From contig OZ252295.1 in NCBI GenBank assembly GCA_965250195.1, positions 1,488,001 through 1,552,000 on the forward strand: DNA of 64,000 nt. The letters run 5' to 3'. Of this stretch, positions 33,235 to 43,106 are shown one piece after another. The translations under genes and the position numbers were made by a program. The notes beneath the pieces are model-generated. The model was given only the letters and a program-made list of their open reading frames with translations, made no database searches and had not been told where the DNA came from. Origin of the DNA: CAUZIR01 sp965250195 (lineage in GTDB: Bacteria > Chloroflexota > Dehalococcoidia > Lucifugimonadales > UBA2962). Each line of letters starts with the position of its first letter. Within the stretch, counting starts at the first letter, position 1.

Positions 33235-34592
33235 TCTCGCCCAACCCAAATCGGCCCGACGGATGTGACACGTTTGTCGCCCTTGCCCCCGCTACCGGGG
33301 GTGGCCAGACCGTCTTCGCCAAGAACTCCGACCGGCCGCCCGAAGAGGCCCAGCCACTGGAGCTGCACGAACGGGAAACCCATCCTGCCGGAACCACGCT
33401 GAAAACCCATTTCGTAAAAATGCCCCAGGCCCCGGTGACACACCGGCACGTCGGCTCCCGGCCGCAGTGGTGCTGGGGGTACGAGCACGGCTTTAACGAG
33501 CACCAGGTCGTCATTGGCAACGAGGCGTTGCAATCGAACCTGCGGCCCCCGGGCCCGACGCTGACCGGCATGGACCTCGTTCGGCTGGGCCTGGAGCGCG
33601 GGGCGACCGCCGCCGAGGCGGTGGACGTCATCACCGGCATCGTCTCGGAGTACGGGCAGGGCAACTTCACTCATCCGGACGGCCATCTCACCTACGATAA
33701 CGGCTTCATAATCGCCGATCCCTCAGAGGCTTACGTGCTGGAGACCGCCGGTCACCAGTGGGCGGTACGGCGGGTAAAAACGCAGACCGGGATAAGTAAC
33801 GTGCTCTCGATAGCGACAGATTGGGACGCGATCTCGCCAGGCGCAGAAGAAGCGGCCAGAAGACTGGGATGGGACGGCGCCGGACGCCTGTCCTTCGCCG
33901 ACGCCTTCACCGAGGCCGACCGCTTCTCCGGCAGCGGTTTTATGCGCCGTATAAGAAGCTGCGCAGTACTGGATCGCCACGAGGGCAAGCTGTCCGCGAC
34001 GGGAATGATGTCACTGCTCTCCGACCATGCCGACGGCGATTCGGATAAGACGGGGTTCGTTACCGGCATCGAGCCGGGCCGCGGCATCTGCATGCACTCA
34101 GACCGGGAAGGGCTGAGCAACACGGCGGCGAGCCTGGTGGCCGAGCTTTGCGACGATGGCAGCCGCCTGCCCATCTACTGGACCAGCATGTACTCGCCCT
34201 GCCTGGGCATCTTCTTGCCAATGTTCGTGGAGGGCGACCTGCCCGGCGCTCTGTCATACGGCACCGCCGAGCAGAGCGACTACAGTGTCTGGTGGCTCTT
34301 CCGTCGGTTGGTAGGTGCGGTCCTCGACGCACCTGAGCGGCGGGTCGCCGACGTGCGGTCGGAGTGGGCTCCGCTCCAGGCGGCTCTCTTTAAGACCGCC
34401 TACGCCACGGCGCGCGAGGGTCGACGGCTGCTGGATGCCGACCGGCCGGAGGATGCCCACAAGTTGCTCACCGAGCACATGGCCGAGAACCTCTCCAGCG
34501 TCGTGCTGGTCGCCGCCACGCTACTGGAGTCCTACGCAGGCGACCGGGTCCCGTTCGCATCCCGCCCGCTCACGCAGATCTTCCTCAACTGA
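33231..34592 (+). CDS. Peptidase C69 / secernin-like family protein
   Basis: A 453-aa Ntn-hydrolase relative. Cys12 in PDGCDTFVA is the likely nucleophile, followed by VFAKNSDRP, the hallmark of the C69/secernin group, and later LYDNGF-type and GICMHSD motifs. Typical members cleave dipeptides after removing residues before the cysteine. No signal peptide, so cytosolic. The start overlaps the kelch gene stop (ATGA), placing both in one operon. Confidence 0.88.
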   Translation: MISPNPNRPDGCDTFVALAPATGGGQTVFAKNSDRPPEEAQPLELHERETHPAGTTLKTHFVKMPQAPVTHRHVGSRPQWCWGYEHGFNEHQVVIGNEALQSNLRPPGPTLTGMDLVRLGLERGATAAEAVDVITGIVSEYGQGNFTHPDGHLTYDNGFIIADPSEAYVLETAGHQWAVRRVKTQTGISNVLSIATDWDAISPGAEEAARRLGWDGAGRLSFADAFTEADRFSGSGFMRRIRSCAVLDRHEGKLSATGMMSLLSDHADGDSDKTGFVTGIEPGRGICMHSDREGLSNTAASLVAELCDDGSRLPIYWTSMYSPCLGIFLPMFVEGDLPGALSYGTAEQSDYSVWWLFRRLVGAVLDAPERRVADVRSEWAPLQAALFKTAYATAREGRRLLDADRPEDAHKLLTEHMAENLSSVVLVAATLLESYAGDRVPFASRPLTQIFLN

Positions 34593-34638
34593 CCCGGCGG
34601 CCCCGGTAGCGGCCCGTCGCCGGGCTTAGCCTGAGTGT

Positions 34639-34644
34639 TATGAT
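34639..34644 (+). promoter_or_regulatory. Extended -10 TGtTATGAT
   Basis: TATGAT preceded by TG at the extended-10 position, 34 bases before ATG 34678. No good -35. Confidence 0.4.
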
Positions 34645-34677
34645 GAGCGCCAACTTGGGACGGGAGACTTGGGGAAA

Positions 34678-35505
34678 ATGACGATAAACGGGTCGCGCCT
34701 AAAATGGGCGGCAATTCCGACAATTCTACTCATAGCACTGGTAGCGGTCGCATGCGGTAGCAGCAGTTCCAGCGAGAGCTTCGACCTCGCCAACCTTGAG
34801 ACCGGTGCCTGTGCCAACCAGGCCGCTGGCACGCTGGTGATCGCGCACATCACCGACGGCCCCGAGCACGACTTCACCGTCGCCTACATAACCGAGTACC
34901 TGGCCGAGTTCGGCTTCGGTCACACCACCCAGGTCAAGAGCATGACCCTGGCCGAGGCTGCGACGGGTGTCGCTAGCTGCAGCGTCCACGTCGTTTCCGG
35001 CGCTCCAGCGGGCTGGTCGGCCACGGGGGCGAACGACTTCGGCGAGGTGTACGTCGACGACGCCGGCCCGGTCCACAAGTACGCTGTCGCACAGCTTGCG
35101 GAGCTGACGCCGGGCTTCGCGGCCGCCCTGGGGAAGATGGTTCTCCCCCTCAGGCGCATCGAGGCCACGACGGAGTGGTACAACAGCGAAAAGCGTCCCT
35201 GGCTCCGTGAAACAGACGACCCCCGGTGGGCGCCCCAGGAGCCCTGGAAGGCCGCCGTCTCCTACTACTGGGAGTACGACCTGAGCGAGGGTAGCTGGAG
35301 GTCCTGGCTGTCTGGTGAGTTCGCCCCGTTCGACCAGATTCGCAAGGTCACCCAGGCCGTTACCCGGGAGATCAGGGGCACGCCGTACAAGGGTGAGGAC
35401 CAGTACGAGGGAAGGGGTCAAATGATCGAGTACGACGACGCCCAGAACATCATCCTCGACAGCCGCACCATGGTCACCCCGTCCGGGGAACTATCTCTGC
35501 GATAA
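34678..35505 (+). CDS. Lipoprotein, OpuAC-like substrate-binding candidate
   Basis: 275 aa. A basic N-terminus and hydrophobic stretch end in ALVAVACGS (lipobox). The mature part begins a possible binding-protein fold: a VIAHITDGPEHDF strand, YITEYLAEFGFGHTT, then AATGVASCSVHVVS. This spacing recalls glycine-betaine-type solute-binding proteins. No permease or ATPase is adjacent, so transport is unproven. ATG 34678 has GGGGAAA before it; a TTG at 34669 is possible. An intrinsic terminator follows. Confidence 0.55.
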   Translation: MTINGSRLKWAAIPTILLIALVAVACGSSSSSESFDLANLETGACANQAAGTLVIAHITDGPEHDFTVAYITEYLAEFGFGHTTQVKSMTLAEAATGVASCSVHVVSGAPAGWSATGANDFGEVYVDDAGPVHKYAVAQLAELTPGFAAALGKMVLPLRRIEATTEWYNSEKRPWLRETDDPRWAPQEPWKAAVSYYWEYDLSEGSWRSWLSGEFAPFDQIRKVTQAVTREIRGTPYKGEDQYEGRGQMIEYDDAQNIILDSRTMVTPSGELSLR

Positions 35506-35530
35506 TCTGGCTATTCGTTTAGACACCAGA

Positions 35531-35557
35531 GCGCCCGCCCCGCCAGGCGGGCGCTTT
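35531..35557 (+). terminator. Intrinsic terminator after the lipoprotein gene
   Basis: A 9-bp stem GCGCCCGCC/GGCGGGCGC with a 6-nt loop, then TTT. Confidence 0.8.
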
Positions 35558-35580
35558 CTCGTTGGAGGGGTGAAAGCCAA

Positions 35581-36630
35581 TTGAGCGGAATATCCGGAAA
35601 AGTGCAGACCGTGCTCGGGCCTATCGACCCGTTCGAACTTGGCATTACCGTTACCCACGAGCACCTGTTATTGGACATCACCTGCTACACCGTCGAGGCC
35701 GAGCACGCCACCGGCCGGGCGTTCAGGGACGCTCCCATCACCATGGACATGCTCGGGGACTTGCCGTCTCGGTTCCAGTACAGCCTCGAGAACATGCGAC
35801 TGCTCGATGAGCGGACCGCGACTGAGGAGGTGCTGCGTTTCAGGCACGCCGGAGGGCGGTCCGTCGTCGATACCACCAGCGCCAACATCGCCCGCGACCC
35901 GCTCGCCTACGCCCGCATATCCCGCGCCACCGGCCTGAATGTGGTCATGGGCGCCGGCTACTACGTCTCGGTCTCTCTCCCGCACGACATGCCCGACCGG
36001 ACGGTCGATTCCATCGCCGGAGAGATAGTGCGCGATGTGACCGTGGGCGTCGGGGACACAGGAGTAAAGAGCGGTGTTATCGGGGAGATCGGGTGCTCGT
36101 TTCCTCTGCATCCGCAAGAGAAAAAATCACTCTACGCCTCCGGCATGGCCCAAAAGGAGACCGGGGCGCCGCTTACCCTGCACACCGGAGGACCGAGGGC
36201 GGCCAAGGACGAGATTTTGCGGGTGCTGCTGGAGGCTGGTGCCAACCCGGCCAAAATCATCTTTGGGCACTCGGACGGCTACGTTGATCCCGACGACCTG
36301 CGGGCCCTGGCCGAGGCTGGCTGCTACATACAACTGGACGTATTTGGCTGGGAGGATACGTCCATCGAGCGGGTGATGCCGGGCGTCCGGTTCACCACCG
36401 ATGCCGAGCGCCTCCAGAGCATCGCCAACATCGCGGAGATGGGCTTCATCGACCGGGTCATGGTGGGGCAGGACGTATGCTAGCCCTGGCAGTACGGGCG
36501 CAAGGGCGGCAAGGGCTTCGCCCACCTCCTCGAGAACATCGTTCCGCGCATGAAAAAACTCGGTTTCGCCGAGGCCGACCTTGACCAGATCTTTGTGGCT
36601 AACCCGGCCCGCGCTCTCTCGTTCGAGTAG
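35581..36630 (+). pseudogene. Phosphotriesterase-like metal hydrolase interrupted by TAG
   Basis: Codons 1-300 form a TIM-barrel amidohydrolase with THEHLLLD (H26, H28) and IGEIGC. Codon 301 is TAG (36481-36483) straight after GQDVC. The frame then continues with family sequence (GGKGFAHLLENIVPRM ... VANPARAL) to a TAG at 36628. The total of 349 codons equals the intact paralog at 44747-45799 (350 aa), where the matching place reads HDVCTKGQL. A single-base change such as AAG or CAG to TAG explains it. The last ~48 residues include the conserved C-terminal helix, so the truncated form is probably inactive. Sequence error or suppression are alternatives. Confidence 0.8.
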
Positions 36631-36676
36631 CCGGGCGAGTAATCGGGCGAGTAGAGTCGCCTTCGAGTAACGGGGC

Positions 36677-37465
36677 CTACTTGATCAGGCGCTTCCTCAT
36701 CAGGCGGGTAGCGAGCAGGTAGAACACCGCCGAGTATCCCACCAGCTCCAGCGCCCACAGCGCCATCCACCCGGACGTGTCGCCGGTGAACAGGGCGCGT
36801 ATGAGTTCCACCCCCGGCGTCAGGGGCAGCAGCCACGAGACTACCTGTACTCCAATTGGCAATTGATCCAGGGGGAAGAAAATGCCACTAAACATGAACA
36901 GCGGCGTCAGAATCACCGTGAAGTAGTTCTCTATCGCCCCCAGCGACTTGACCGATGCGGTGATTGTCATGCCGATGCAGGCGAACGTCAGTCCGATGAG
37001 CCAGGCCACCGGTAGCGCGAGGATGGCCAGCGGCGAGCTGATGAGGCCGAATATGGCCGCGACTGCGAGCACCGCTGTCCCGGTCATGATGGACCTCGTA
37101 GAGCCCCAGAGGACTTCGCCGAGGACTATGTCGGATGGGCCTAACGGCGTGAACAGAATGGCGTCGTAAATGTGGTGCGTCTCCAACCGCAGGTAAGCGC
37201 CGAACGTCTGGTCGAACGACGAGTGGTACATCGCGTACCCCGCCAGGATGCCCGGCGCCACGAAATCGCCGTAGCTGAGGCCGTCGATGTTGTCTATGTA
37301 CAGGCCGAGCCCGAAGCCCATTGCCAGCACGATGAAGAACGGCTCCACCACCAGCCCGCCGGTGTCCAGCACCCACGCCCGCAGGAACACGTCGCGGTTG
37401 CGCTGCCACACCCGGTAGCCGCCCCAGACCACGGTCCCACGCAGAGCGCTGGTCACGAGGGTCAT
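36677..37465 (-). CDS. ABC-2-type exporter permease (NodJ-like)
   Basis: A 262-aa membrane protein with six hydrophobic segments (~40, 70, 115, 140, 170 and 230) and the ABC-2 pattern near LFMFSGIFFPLDQLP. NodJ/DrrB-type permeases pair with an ATPase to export drugs, lipids or oligosaccharides. The ATPase gene lies directly upstream and overlaps by four bases, so the two form one transporter. Confidence 0.9.
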   Translation of the reverse strand: MTLVTSALRGTVVWGGYRVWQRNRDVFLRAWVLDTGGLVVEPFFIVLAMGFGLGLYIDNIDGLSYGDFVAPGILAGYAMYHSSFDQTFGAYLRLETHHIYDAILFTPLGPSDIVLGEVLWGSTRSIMTGTAVLAVAAIFGLISSPLAILALPVAWLIGLTFACIGMTITASVKSLGAIENYFTVILTPLFMFSGIFFPLDQLPIGVQVVSWLLPLTPGVELIRALFTGDTSGWMALWALELVGYSAVFYLLATRLMRKRLIK

Positions 37466-38454
37466 TCGTCGCGCAGACCCCTGCCGGTCAGCCGCAGGAA
37501 GACGTCCTCCAGATTCGCCGGCCGGGCAGTCACATCGAGCCCATCCAACAGGCCCTCCTCGTTCAGGACCTCTGGGAGCGCCCCGTTTTCCGAGCCATAG
37601 ACCACGATGGATTGGCCCCGGTCATCGATCTGGGCGCCGACGCCCTCAAGGCGAGCGAGCAGGGGTTCCTTCTCACCGACCCCCACCCTGATCTCCGCCA
37701 CCTCGCCACCGACCTGGTCTCTTATCAGTTCGCGCGGCGTCCCCTCGACCAGAACCTTGCCTTGGTCGATGACCACCAGCCGGTCGCACAGGTATGCGGC
37801 CTCCTCCATGTAGTGAGTCGTCAGCAGCATGGTTATGCCGTCCGCCTTCAGGGTCGTCAGCTTGTCCCACACCAGCAGCCGTGACTGCGGGTCCAGGCCC
37901 GTCGTCGGCTCGTCCAGTACGAGGATGTCCGGTTCGTGCAGCAGCGCCCTTGCTATGAGGAGGCGTCGCCTCATGCCGCCGGAGAGCTCGTCCGGCTTGC
38001 GGTCAGCCTTGTCTCGTAGCTGGAAAAGCTCCAATGCCTCTCGTGAGCGCGCTCGCGCCACTTTGGAGGGCAGGTCGAAGAAGCGGGCGAACGCCAGCAG
38101 GTTCTGCATCACGCTCAGGTCCGGGTCCAGGCTGTCGGCCTGCGACACCACCCCCAGGCGGGCCTTGATGGCCCGAGACGATGTGCGCACGTCCATTCCC
38201 CCGACCAACAGTTCGCCCGAAGTGACCGGAGACACGCACGTGACCATCTTGAGCGTCGTCGTCTTGCCCGCGCCGTTGGGCCCGAGAAAGCCGAAGCACT
38301 CGCCCTTGCCCACGGCAAAATCGATCCCATCCACGGCCACCAGGTCGTCGTATCGCTTGGTCAGCCGCGAGGCCGTGATTATGGGGTTGTTGGGGGTCGT
38401 TACGGTATTACCACCGCACGAGTGACGGCCGTCTTGCGGTTCTTGCCGAACCAC
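37462..38454 (-). CDS. ABC transporter ATP-binding protein (NodI/DrrA-like)
   Basis: Walker A is GPNGAGKTT, the signature LSGGMRRRL, Walker B LLVLDEPTTG, and a switch His in LLTTHYMEEA. The ~80-residue C-terminal extension is typical of DrrA/NodI. It energises the permease encoded next. Family similarity begins near residue 24 (IITASRLTKRY). The only standard in-frame start is GTG 38454, which overlaps the alcohol dehydrogenase gene by 55 bases. A nearer, non-standard start cannot be ruled out. Confidence 0.92.
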   Translation of the reverse strand: MVRQEPQDGRHSCGGNTVTTPNNPIITASRLTKRYDDLVAVDGIDFAVGKGECFGFLGPNGAGKTTTLKMVTCVSPVTSGELLVGGMDVRTSSRAIKARLGVVSQADSLDPDLSVMQNLLAFARFFDLPSKVARARSREALELFQLRDKADRKPDELSGGMRRRLLIARALLHEPDILVLDEPTTGLDPQSRLLVWDKLTTLKADGITMLLTTHYMEEAAYLCDRLVVIDQGKVLVEGTPRELIRDQVGGEVAEIRVGVGEKEPLLARLEGVGAQIDDRGQSIVVYGSENGALPEVLNEEGLLDGLDVTARPANLEDVFLRLTGRGLRDE

Positions 38455-39509
38455 TCGGACGCCTCGAACGCCTTGTTGATGTCCTCCAGGCTGAAGGTGT
38501 GGGACATCAGGTCGACCAGCGGGTAGCGGTCCTTGGTGCGCTCCAGCATCTCCAGCGCCGCAGGCAACAACCTCGGGCTGTAAAACGAGACGGGAATGAT
38601 GTATTTGATGCCGTGCAGCACCCGGTTCATGTCGATCTCGACCATCGACTTCGCCGAGATGTTGCCGATCTCAATGTACCGGCCGCCCGGCCGCAGCATC
38701 TCAAGCCCCTCGGGGACCACCCCTGGGAAGCCGACCACCTCAATTACCGTGTCAGCGCCCAAACGGCCGCCGCCTACCAGCTCCTTCACACGCGCGATGC
38801 GGTCTTCAGGGTCGGGCAATTCGTTGATATCGATCGTGTAGTCGGCGCCGCACTGCAATGCCAGTTCGAGCCGAGGCTTCTGGCCATCAATCGCGATAAT
38901 CGGCCCGGCGCCTCGCTCTCTGGCGTAGGCCATGCCGTACAGGCCCAATCCACCGGCACCCTGGAAAACGATCGCGTGCCCGGCCTCCAGGTTGGAGCGC
39001 TCGATACCCTCCATCACCGTACCGGCGGCGCAATTGACCGACGTCAATGCGGCATCAGAAAGGTCCGAGGCGACCCGGAAAACAAACGTCCCTGGCCGCA
39101 GGTAGTAAAAGTCTGCGTAGCCTCCGTGACAGTAGGGGAACTCTTCCACTGATTTGAAGTTCGTGAAGTTCGACGGGCAATCCGTGTACTCGCCGCGGAT
39201 GCAGTTGTAGCACCGGTGACAGGGGGTGAAGTAGGTGAAAATTACCCGGTCGCCCTCCTTCAGCGGCTTTTGCAGGTAGTCGGTCGACACCTTTGAGCCC
39301 ATGGAGTGGACACGGCCGACCAGTTCGTGCCCGTGGATGTAGCCGTGCGCCTTTATGTCTCCGCGCCAAAGGTGAAGGTCGGAGCCGCATACGCCGCAAC
39401 CGGTCACCTTGATCAAGATCGCTTCGGGTTCGACTTCGGGCGTCGGAAGCTCCCTGATTTCGAACTTATAGTCGTCTACCAGTACCGCCGCTCTTCCTAT
39501 TTCAGCCAA
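38400..39509 (-). CDS. Zinc-dependent alcohol dehydrogenase (MDR family)
   Basis: A 369-aa medium-chain dehydrogenase. Catalytic zinc ligands are in GCGVCGSDLH and IHGHELVG, and the structural zinc set is CHRCYNCIRGEYTDC. The Rossmann motif is GAGGLGLYG. It oxidises an alcohol or polyol with NAD(P); the substrate is unknown. TTG 39509 lies seven bases after GGAGGA and was chosen over TTG 39524, which overlaps that site. Confidence 0.88.
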   Translation of the reverse strand: MAEIGRAAVLVDDYKFEIRELPTPEVEPEAILIKVTGCGVCGSDLHLWRGDIKAHGYIHGHELVGRVHSMGSKVSTDYLQKPLKEGDRVIFTYFTPCHRCYNCIRGEYTDCPSNFTNFKSVEEFPYCHGGYADFYYLRPGTFVFRVASDLSDAALTSVNCAAGTVMEGIERSNLEAGHAIVFQGAGGLGLYGMAYARERGAGPIIAIDGQKPRLELALQCGADYTIDINELPDPEDRIARVKELVGGGRLGADTVIEVVGFPGVVPEGLEMLRPGGRYIEIGNISAKSMVEIDMNRVLHGIKYIIPVSFYSPRLLPAALEMLERTKDRYPLVDLMSHTFSLEDINKAFEASEWFGKNRKTAVTRAVVIP

Positions 39510-39611
39510 AGCAGGCTCCTCCAAGTGTGATTGACCGTGCGCAATTTACCAGTGGTCGATGGGCCGGTCAACGGAGGTCCGCACGGCCGGTGGCGCGCGG
39601 CGATCAGTTCC

Positions 39612-39640
39612 TTGAGCGGTCTGGCCCGGGCACCTATAAT
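39612..39640 (+). promoter_or_regulatory. Sigma-70-type promoter of the dimethylformamidase-like gene
   Basis: TTGAGC (39612-39617), 17-bp spacer, perfect TATAAT (39635-39640), 56 bases before ATG 39697. One of the best promoters in the window. Confidence 0.7.
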
Positions 39641-39696
39641 TCCGGAGGCTTTTGCCGGGCACCATTCGCGGTGCCAAACACAATTCAGGGGGATAC

Positions 39697-41949
39697 ATGC
39701 GGTTAACCGGCTATCCGGACAGGTTCAGCGCCCGGCCGGGCGAGACAATCCTCTTCCACGTCTCGTCCAAAGCGCCCAGGTACAGGGCCGAGATCGTTCG
39801 GTTAATCCACGGCGACCCCAACCCCATCGGACCGGGCTTGAAGGTGGAGCCCATCGAGACCCCGGTCACCGGTGAATATGACGGGAAAGAGCAGCATCTC
39901 TACGGCGGCTCTCACGTCACTGTGCCGGACAGCCCGTATCTCGACCTGGCCGACGGCTTCACCATCACGGCCTGGATATCTTCTAATTGGCCCGACAAGA
40001 GCAAACCCCAGGCACTGGTCACCAAGCTGTCCCGCGACGGCGACTCCGGCTACGGCCTGTTCGTCTCCCGCAACGGCGACCTCGCCCTGTGGGTTGGCGA
40101 CGGCAAGCATAGCGAGTGCGTCGTCACCGGTCGGGCGCTGCGAAAGCCGGAGTGGTACTTCGTCGCGGTCAGCTTCGACGGCGCTACCCGCACGGTGCGC
40201 ATGCACCAGGCGCCGCTGGGCTGGGCCGCAGCCCACCAGGCCGTCTCGGTGGACAAGCGGGTACCGGTGGCCGCCATCGCGCCGTCGGGAGGCCCGCTCA
40301 TGATCGCGGCATCGCCCGGCGCCGAGGGCCGCCACCACAAGGTCTTCAACGGCAAGATAGACGCCCCGCGCATCTTCAACCGGGCACTGGCCGACCAGGA
40401 AATAACCGCCCTGGCGGGAGGCGCCGACCCGGTCGCGGTCGCCGGGACTGCCCTGGTGGCGGCCTGGGACTTTTCAATAGGCATGTCGGGCCAGACGGCC
40501 ACAGATACTTCGGCCAACCGGCTGCACGGCACGGTCGTAAACCTGCCGCACCGCGCGGTCATCGGCCACAACTGGAGCGGCCACGAGTACAACGCGGCCA
40601 ACCGACCGGGTGAGTACGGCGCCATCGAGTTCCACGAGGAGGACATCGACGACGCCTGCTGGGACGTGAGCGTCGAGTACGACGTGCCCGCAGACGCCCG
40701 CAGCGGCATCTTCGCCCTCAAGACCACGGCCGGGGACGCCGTCGACCACATCCCGTTCTTTGTTAGACCTCATATTGGTAAACCACAGGCAAAGATCGCT
40801 TTCCTGCTGGAGACCAACACCTATCTCGCCTACGGTAACGAGCACGTAGTCACCCCAGAAAGCGCCGCCGGTTTCCCCACCGATCTGGTGCCGAACTGGA
40901 ACAAGACCGTCCACCACGAAGAGGTCGGGTACATAGTCGAGAACGGTCTGCACTCCATGTACGACCACAAGCGCGACGGCAGCGGGGTGCCTTACCAGAC
41001 CCGCAAGGTGCCGATCCTCAATATGCGGCCCGACTTCATCTACCCGGTCCGGGGCGGCCCTCATTGCATGGCCGCCGACCTGATAATCGCCGACTGGATG
41101 GAGCAGGCCGGACACGACTTCGACGTCTTCTCGGCCGAGGACCTGCACTTTGACGGTCTCGCGCTGCTCGCCCCCTATAACGTGCTTGTTTTGGGTAGCC
41201 ACCCCGAGTACTGGTCGCTGCCGATGCTACAGGCCGTGGAGGCATATCTCGCGCAGGGCGGCCGGGTGATGTATCTGGGTGGAAACGGTTTCTACTGGGT
41301 CACCAGCTTCGACCCGGAGCGGCCCCACGTAATCGAGATACGTCGCTGGGGCGGGACAGACGTTTGGGAGGCCGAGCCGGGTGAGTACTATCACTCCACT
41401 ACCGGAGAACTGGGAGGTATATGGCGCAACCGCAATCGCACCCCCCAGAAGATGTTCGGGGTCGGGTTCACCGCCCAGGGCTTCGACTACAACTCGCCCT
41501 ACGACCAGATGCCGGACGCACGAGACCCCAGGGCGGCGTTCATCTTCGAGGACGTGGGCCCCGACGAGCTGATCGGCGACTACCCCTCGCTCATGCTCAA
41601 CCGCGGTGCGGCGGGCGACGAGATAGATCGCTTCGACTTCGCGCTCGGCACACCCCGGCACGCCCTGCTGTTGGCGACATCTGCCGGGCGACATTCGAAG
41701 GTCTACCACCACGTAATCGAGGAGGTGGCAGTCACCGACTCGCTGCAACACGGCGAGGTGAGCCCTTTCGTCCGCTCCGACCTGACCTACTTCGAAGGCC
41801 CGAACGGCGGCGGTGTGTTCTCCGTCGGGTCGATTGACTGGTGCGGCGTGCTGTCGCACAACGAATACGAGAACAACGTGTCTAAAATTACCGGCAACGT
41901 GCTAAAAAGGTTCGCCTCGGACGAGCCCCTGCCACCGCCGTCGAACTAA
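39697..41949 (+). CDS. N,N-dimethylformamidase large-subunit-like hydrolase
   Basis: 750 aa, close to the ~760-aa large subunit of dimethylformamidase. Residues ~70-240 form a LamG-like jelly roll (LADGFTITAWI ... GLFVSRNGDLALWVGDG); the C-terminal half has the amidohydrolase-like domain with TNTYLAYGNE and GSHPEYWSLPML. Those conserved Tyr and Glu could be the mononuclear-iron ligands known in the family. It would hydrolyse an amide. No gene for the ~130-aa small subunit is visible nearby, so the substrate may differ from dimethylformamide. ATG 39697 has AGGGGGA upstream and its own promoter. Confidence 0.85.
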   Translation: MRLTGYPDRFSARPGETILFHVSSKAPRYRAEIVRLIHGDPNPIGPGLKVEPIETPVTGEYDGKEQHLYGGSHVTVPDSPYLDLADGFTITAWISSNWPDKSKPQALVTKLSRDGDSGYGLFVSRNGDLALWVGDGKHSECVVTGRALRKPEWYFVAVSFDGATRTVRMHQAPLGWAAAHQAVSVDKRVPVAAIAPSGGPLMIAASPGAEGRHHKVFNGKIDAPRIFNRALADQEITALAGGADPVAVAGTALVAAWDFSIGMSGQTATDTSANRLHGTVVNLPHRAVIGHNWSGHEYNAANRPGEYGAIEFHEEDIDDACWDVSVEYDVPADARSGIFALKTTAGDAVDHIPFFVRPHIGKPQAKIAFLLETNTYLAYGNEHVVTPESAAGFPTDLVPNWNKTVHHEEVGYIVENGLHSMYDHKRDGSGVPYQTRKVPILNMRPDFIYPVRGGPHCMAADLIIADWMEQAGHDFDVFSAEDLHFDGLALLAPYNVLVLGSHPEYWSLPMLQAVEAYLAQGGRVMYLGGNGFYWVTSFDPERPHVIEIRRWGGTDVWEAEPGEYYHSTTGELGGIWRNRNRTPQKMFGVGFTAQGFDYNSPYDQMPDARDPRAAFIFEDVGPDELIGDYPSLMLNRGAAGDEIDRFDFALGTPRHALLLATSAGRHSKVYHHVIEEVAVTDSLQHGEVSPFVRSDLTYFEGPNGGGVFSVGSIDWCGVLSHNEYENNVSKITGNVLKRFASDEPLPPPSN

Positions 41950-42033
41950 CAGCGGTAGCGAAGCGGACTAAGCCAAGGCGATGAGGCCGAGAGCCGAAGA
42001 GCAAATAGAGCGAACCAAGTGAGCGGAGAACCA

Positions 42034-43071
42034 ATGACCGAAAAGCGAATAGCAGTACTGGGCGCCGGGGCCATCGGCGGCGCAATCGCCGCGTTCCTGT
42101 CGCGGGCGGGGGTGCCGGTGACGGCCATAGACCTGTGGCCCCAGAACATCGAGGCCATCCGGACCGACGGCATCAGGGTAACCACAATGGAGGACGAGTT
42201 CGTCGCCAGCCCGGCCGCCGCGCTGCACATGTCCGACGTCTCGGCGGCGGGCGATCTTTACGACATCGTGTTTCTGGCCGTCAAGTCCTACGACACCAAC
42301 TGGGCCTGCCACTTCATCAAGCCATATTTGGCTCCCGGCGGGTTCGTCGTCTCAACCCAGAACTCCATAAACGAAGACGCCATAGCCAACGTGCTCGGCT
42401 GGACTCGCGTCGTCGGCGCCATCGTCACATTCGGCGCGGGCCTCTACGAGCCAGGTCACGTGAACTACACCAGTCCAAGGGAGCGCACGCCGTTCACCGT
42501 AGGCGAGCCCAGTGGTCTTGTGACGGCCCGCGTCAACGATGTCGTGGGAATATTGGACAACGTGGCTGGCGGCGACGTAAAGGCCACCGGCAACCTGTGG
42601 GGCCATCGATGGTCCAAGCTGTGCATCAACTCCATGGCCAACGCAGTCGCCGGAGTAACCGGACTGATGTCCGCCGAGCTACGTGAGGTGCCCGAGAGCC
42701 GCCGCGTCTCAATACGCATCGCGGCCGAAGTCGCCTCCGTGGGCGCGGCGCACGGCGTCGCCATCGAACCCATCTCCGGTGTTGCCGCCGAGCTCTACGG
42801 GCGGACCCTCACCGACGGCGCTGTCATGGAAGAGGTCGAGGGCATACTCGTTTCCGGAGCGCGCGAGGTGGGCGGGGGCCGACCGTCGCTGGCGCAGGAC
42901 CTGATGAAGGGTCGGCGAATAGAGGTCGACTACCTCAACGGCTACATATCCAATAAGGGCGCCGAGGTAGGCATCGCTACGCCCGTAAACGACGCGATTC
43001 GAGTGCTGGCGAACCAGGTGGCCTCCGGAGCACTGGCGCCTTCCGTCGACAACCTCAAGCAGATACCGTAA
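42034..43071 (+). CDS. Ketopantoate reductase family (ApbA/PanE-like)
   Basis: A 345-aa NADPH-dependent reductase. GAGAIGGAIAA is the nucleotide-binding loop, LAVKSYDT the conserved Lys region, and WSKLCINSMANA the catalytic Lys/Asn helix. PanE makes pantoate for CoA, but many paralogs reduce other 2-keto acids. Placement between an amidase-like gene and a TPP enzyme suggests a catabolic 2-oxoacid role. ATG 42034 was chosen, with GGAG before it; a GTG at 42019 is possible. Confidence 0.82.
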   Translation: MTEKRIAVLGAGAIGGAIAAFLSRAGVPVTAIDLWPQNIEAIRTDGIRVTTMEDEFVASPAAALHMSDVSAAGDLYDIVFLAVKSYDTNWACHFIKPYLAPGGFVVSTQNSINEDAIANVLGWTRVVGAIVTFGAGLYEPGHVNYTSPRERTPFTVGEPSGLVTARVNDVVGILDNVAGGDVKATGNLWGHRWSKLCINSMANAVAGVTGLMSAELREVPESRRVSIRIAAEVASVGAAHGVAIEPISGVAAELYGRTLTDGAVMEEVEGILVSGAREVGGGRPSLAQDLMKGRRIEVDYLNGYISNKGAEVGIATPVNDAIRVLANQVASGALAPSVDNLKQIP

Positions 43072-43106
43072 GCACACAGATTCCCTGAACGGAGATTACC
43101 GAGAAA

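Noticed and set aside
36481..36483. Pyrrolysine at the TAG of the phosphotriesterase homolog
   Set aside because: No pyl gene is visible and the family has no pyrrolysine members; a nonsense change is simpler.
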